Origin: Paraspadella gotoi
Lineage: Eukaryota > Chaetognatha
DNA: 64,000 nucleotides
Direction of reading: 5' to 3'
NCBI GenBank assembly: GCA_051294375.1
Contig: JBJCIZ010000282.1
Span: 562,809 to 626,808, forward strand
The notes beneath the pieces are model-generated. The model made no database searches. It worked only from the letters and a program-made list of their open reading frames with translations, and was not told where the DNA came from. Position 1 is the stretch's first letter. Every line of letters starts with the position of its first letter. Position numbers and translations under genes: made by a program. Of this stretch, positions 63,626 to 64,000 are shown in pieces.

Positions 63626-64000
63626 GGAAGGAAGCCTACCCAATCCAGCACTAACATATTCAGTCGAACTGTCTTCTCAACCAATGACACGTCAATGTCC
63701 CGGCCTCATCGTCCAAGCCTCTCATTTGCAAAAGCCAAGGGGGCCAATCTCATTTTGAGCTCTTTCTTAATTCTTAACCTTTCACTTTACTAATTACTTT
63801 GCTATCCCTCACCAAATGTATCTCTTCACTTTTTATTTTCTTTTCTTTTCTTCAATTATTTATTAATAGTTAATTGTTAATATTAAAAATTTCAGTATAC
63901 AAAAATCTTTTTAACTGTTTTCCATTAAGAAATGTATTATTTTCTTTCTCCCTGTCTCTTTCTCTCTCTCTCTCTCTTCCCAATTGACCATTTCCCTTCT
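63626..64000 (+). mobile_element. Second copy of the nested inverted-repeat element (partial)
   Basis: Matches 14680-15050 in order: GGAAG.C, TCTTCTCARCCAATGACACRYCAATG, CAAGGGGGCCARYTCATTTTGAGCTCTTTCTTA, CTAATTACTTWGCTATCCCTCAC, TAATTGTTRATATT, GTATTATTTT and a final CT tract. It continues beyond the window. The GC-rich central ORF region is not seen before it. Confidence 0.75.

Overview
The window is eukaryotic nuclear DNA from an invertebrate animal. GT-AG introns of about 70 to 480 bases join phase-compatible exons, BEL/Pao LTR retrotransposons and Polinton/Maverick (adintovirus-like) DNA elements are present, and the spacers are full of CT microsatellites and tandem repeats. An arthropod fits well, but nothing seen here fixes the species. 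There are six N gaps. Many reading frames are broken by single-base indels, and a ~600 bp segment is duplicated on both sides of a 25-N gap, so part of the damage may be assembly or long-read error.

Layout. 0-6 kb: a probable small secreted-protein gene (minus strand), a truncated Polinton remnant (penton-like protein plus integrase C-terminus), exons of a single-pass membrane protein with a Ser/Thr-rich minisatellite stretch, and a two-exon gene fragment with an Asp- or Thr-rich exon. 6.5-8 kb: a second Polinton fragment (packaging ATPase, pVI-like protein, conserved third protein); the ATPase gene has a 68-bp intron inside its Walker A motif. 8.5-18 kb: tandem repeats and a 4.66-kb foldback element with ~735-bp inverted repeats and TA flanks, itself interrupted by a second element with ~500-bp inverted repeats. 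18.9-26 kb: a possible LTR, a Gag fragment and a two-exon host-like gene.

26.3-41.1 kb: two nested BEL/Pao retrotransposons. The older one (internal deletion, gag only) has its 3' LTR split by the younger one, a 10.1-kb element with Gag-Pol and an additional ORF of unknown function between pol and the 3' LTR. The insertion is marked by a 5-bp target duplication and a polypurine tract.

41-51 kb: a coiled-coil ORF, then a macrosatellite in which arrays of a ~20-bp palindrome-bearing repeat alternate with ~1.8-kb bodies rich in ATTGG (inverted CCAAT) boxes. A three-exon gene start follows at 51.2 kb.

52-63.4 kb: a third, much fuller Polinton structural cluster (pVI-like, conserved protein, integrase, penton, pX-like, major capsid, adenain-like protease, basic protein) with no DNA polymerase B and no ATPase in view. 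On one side is a minus-strand repeat-rich membrane protein gene. On the other is a GC-rich gene that appears to encode a PC4-like ssDNA-binding domain, a Cys/His cluster and a long disordered tail. The three Polinton fragments together show the capsid, packaging, protease and integration modules, but no single copy is intact. The last 370 bp is another copy of the inner foldback-type element.
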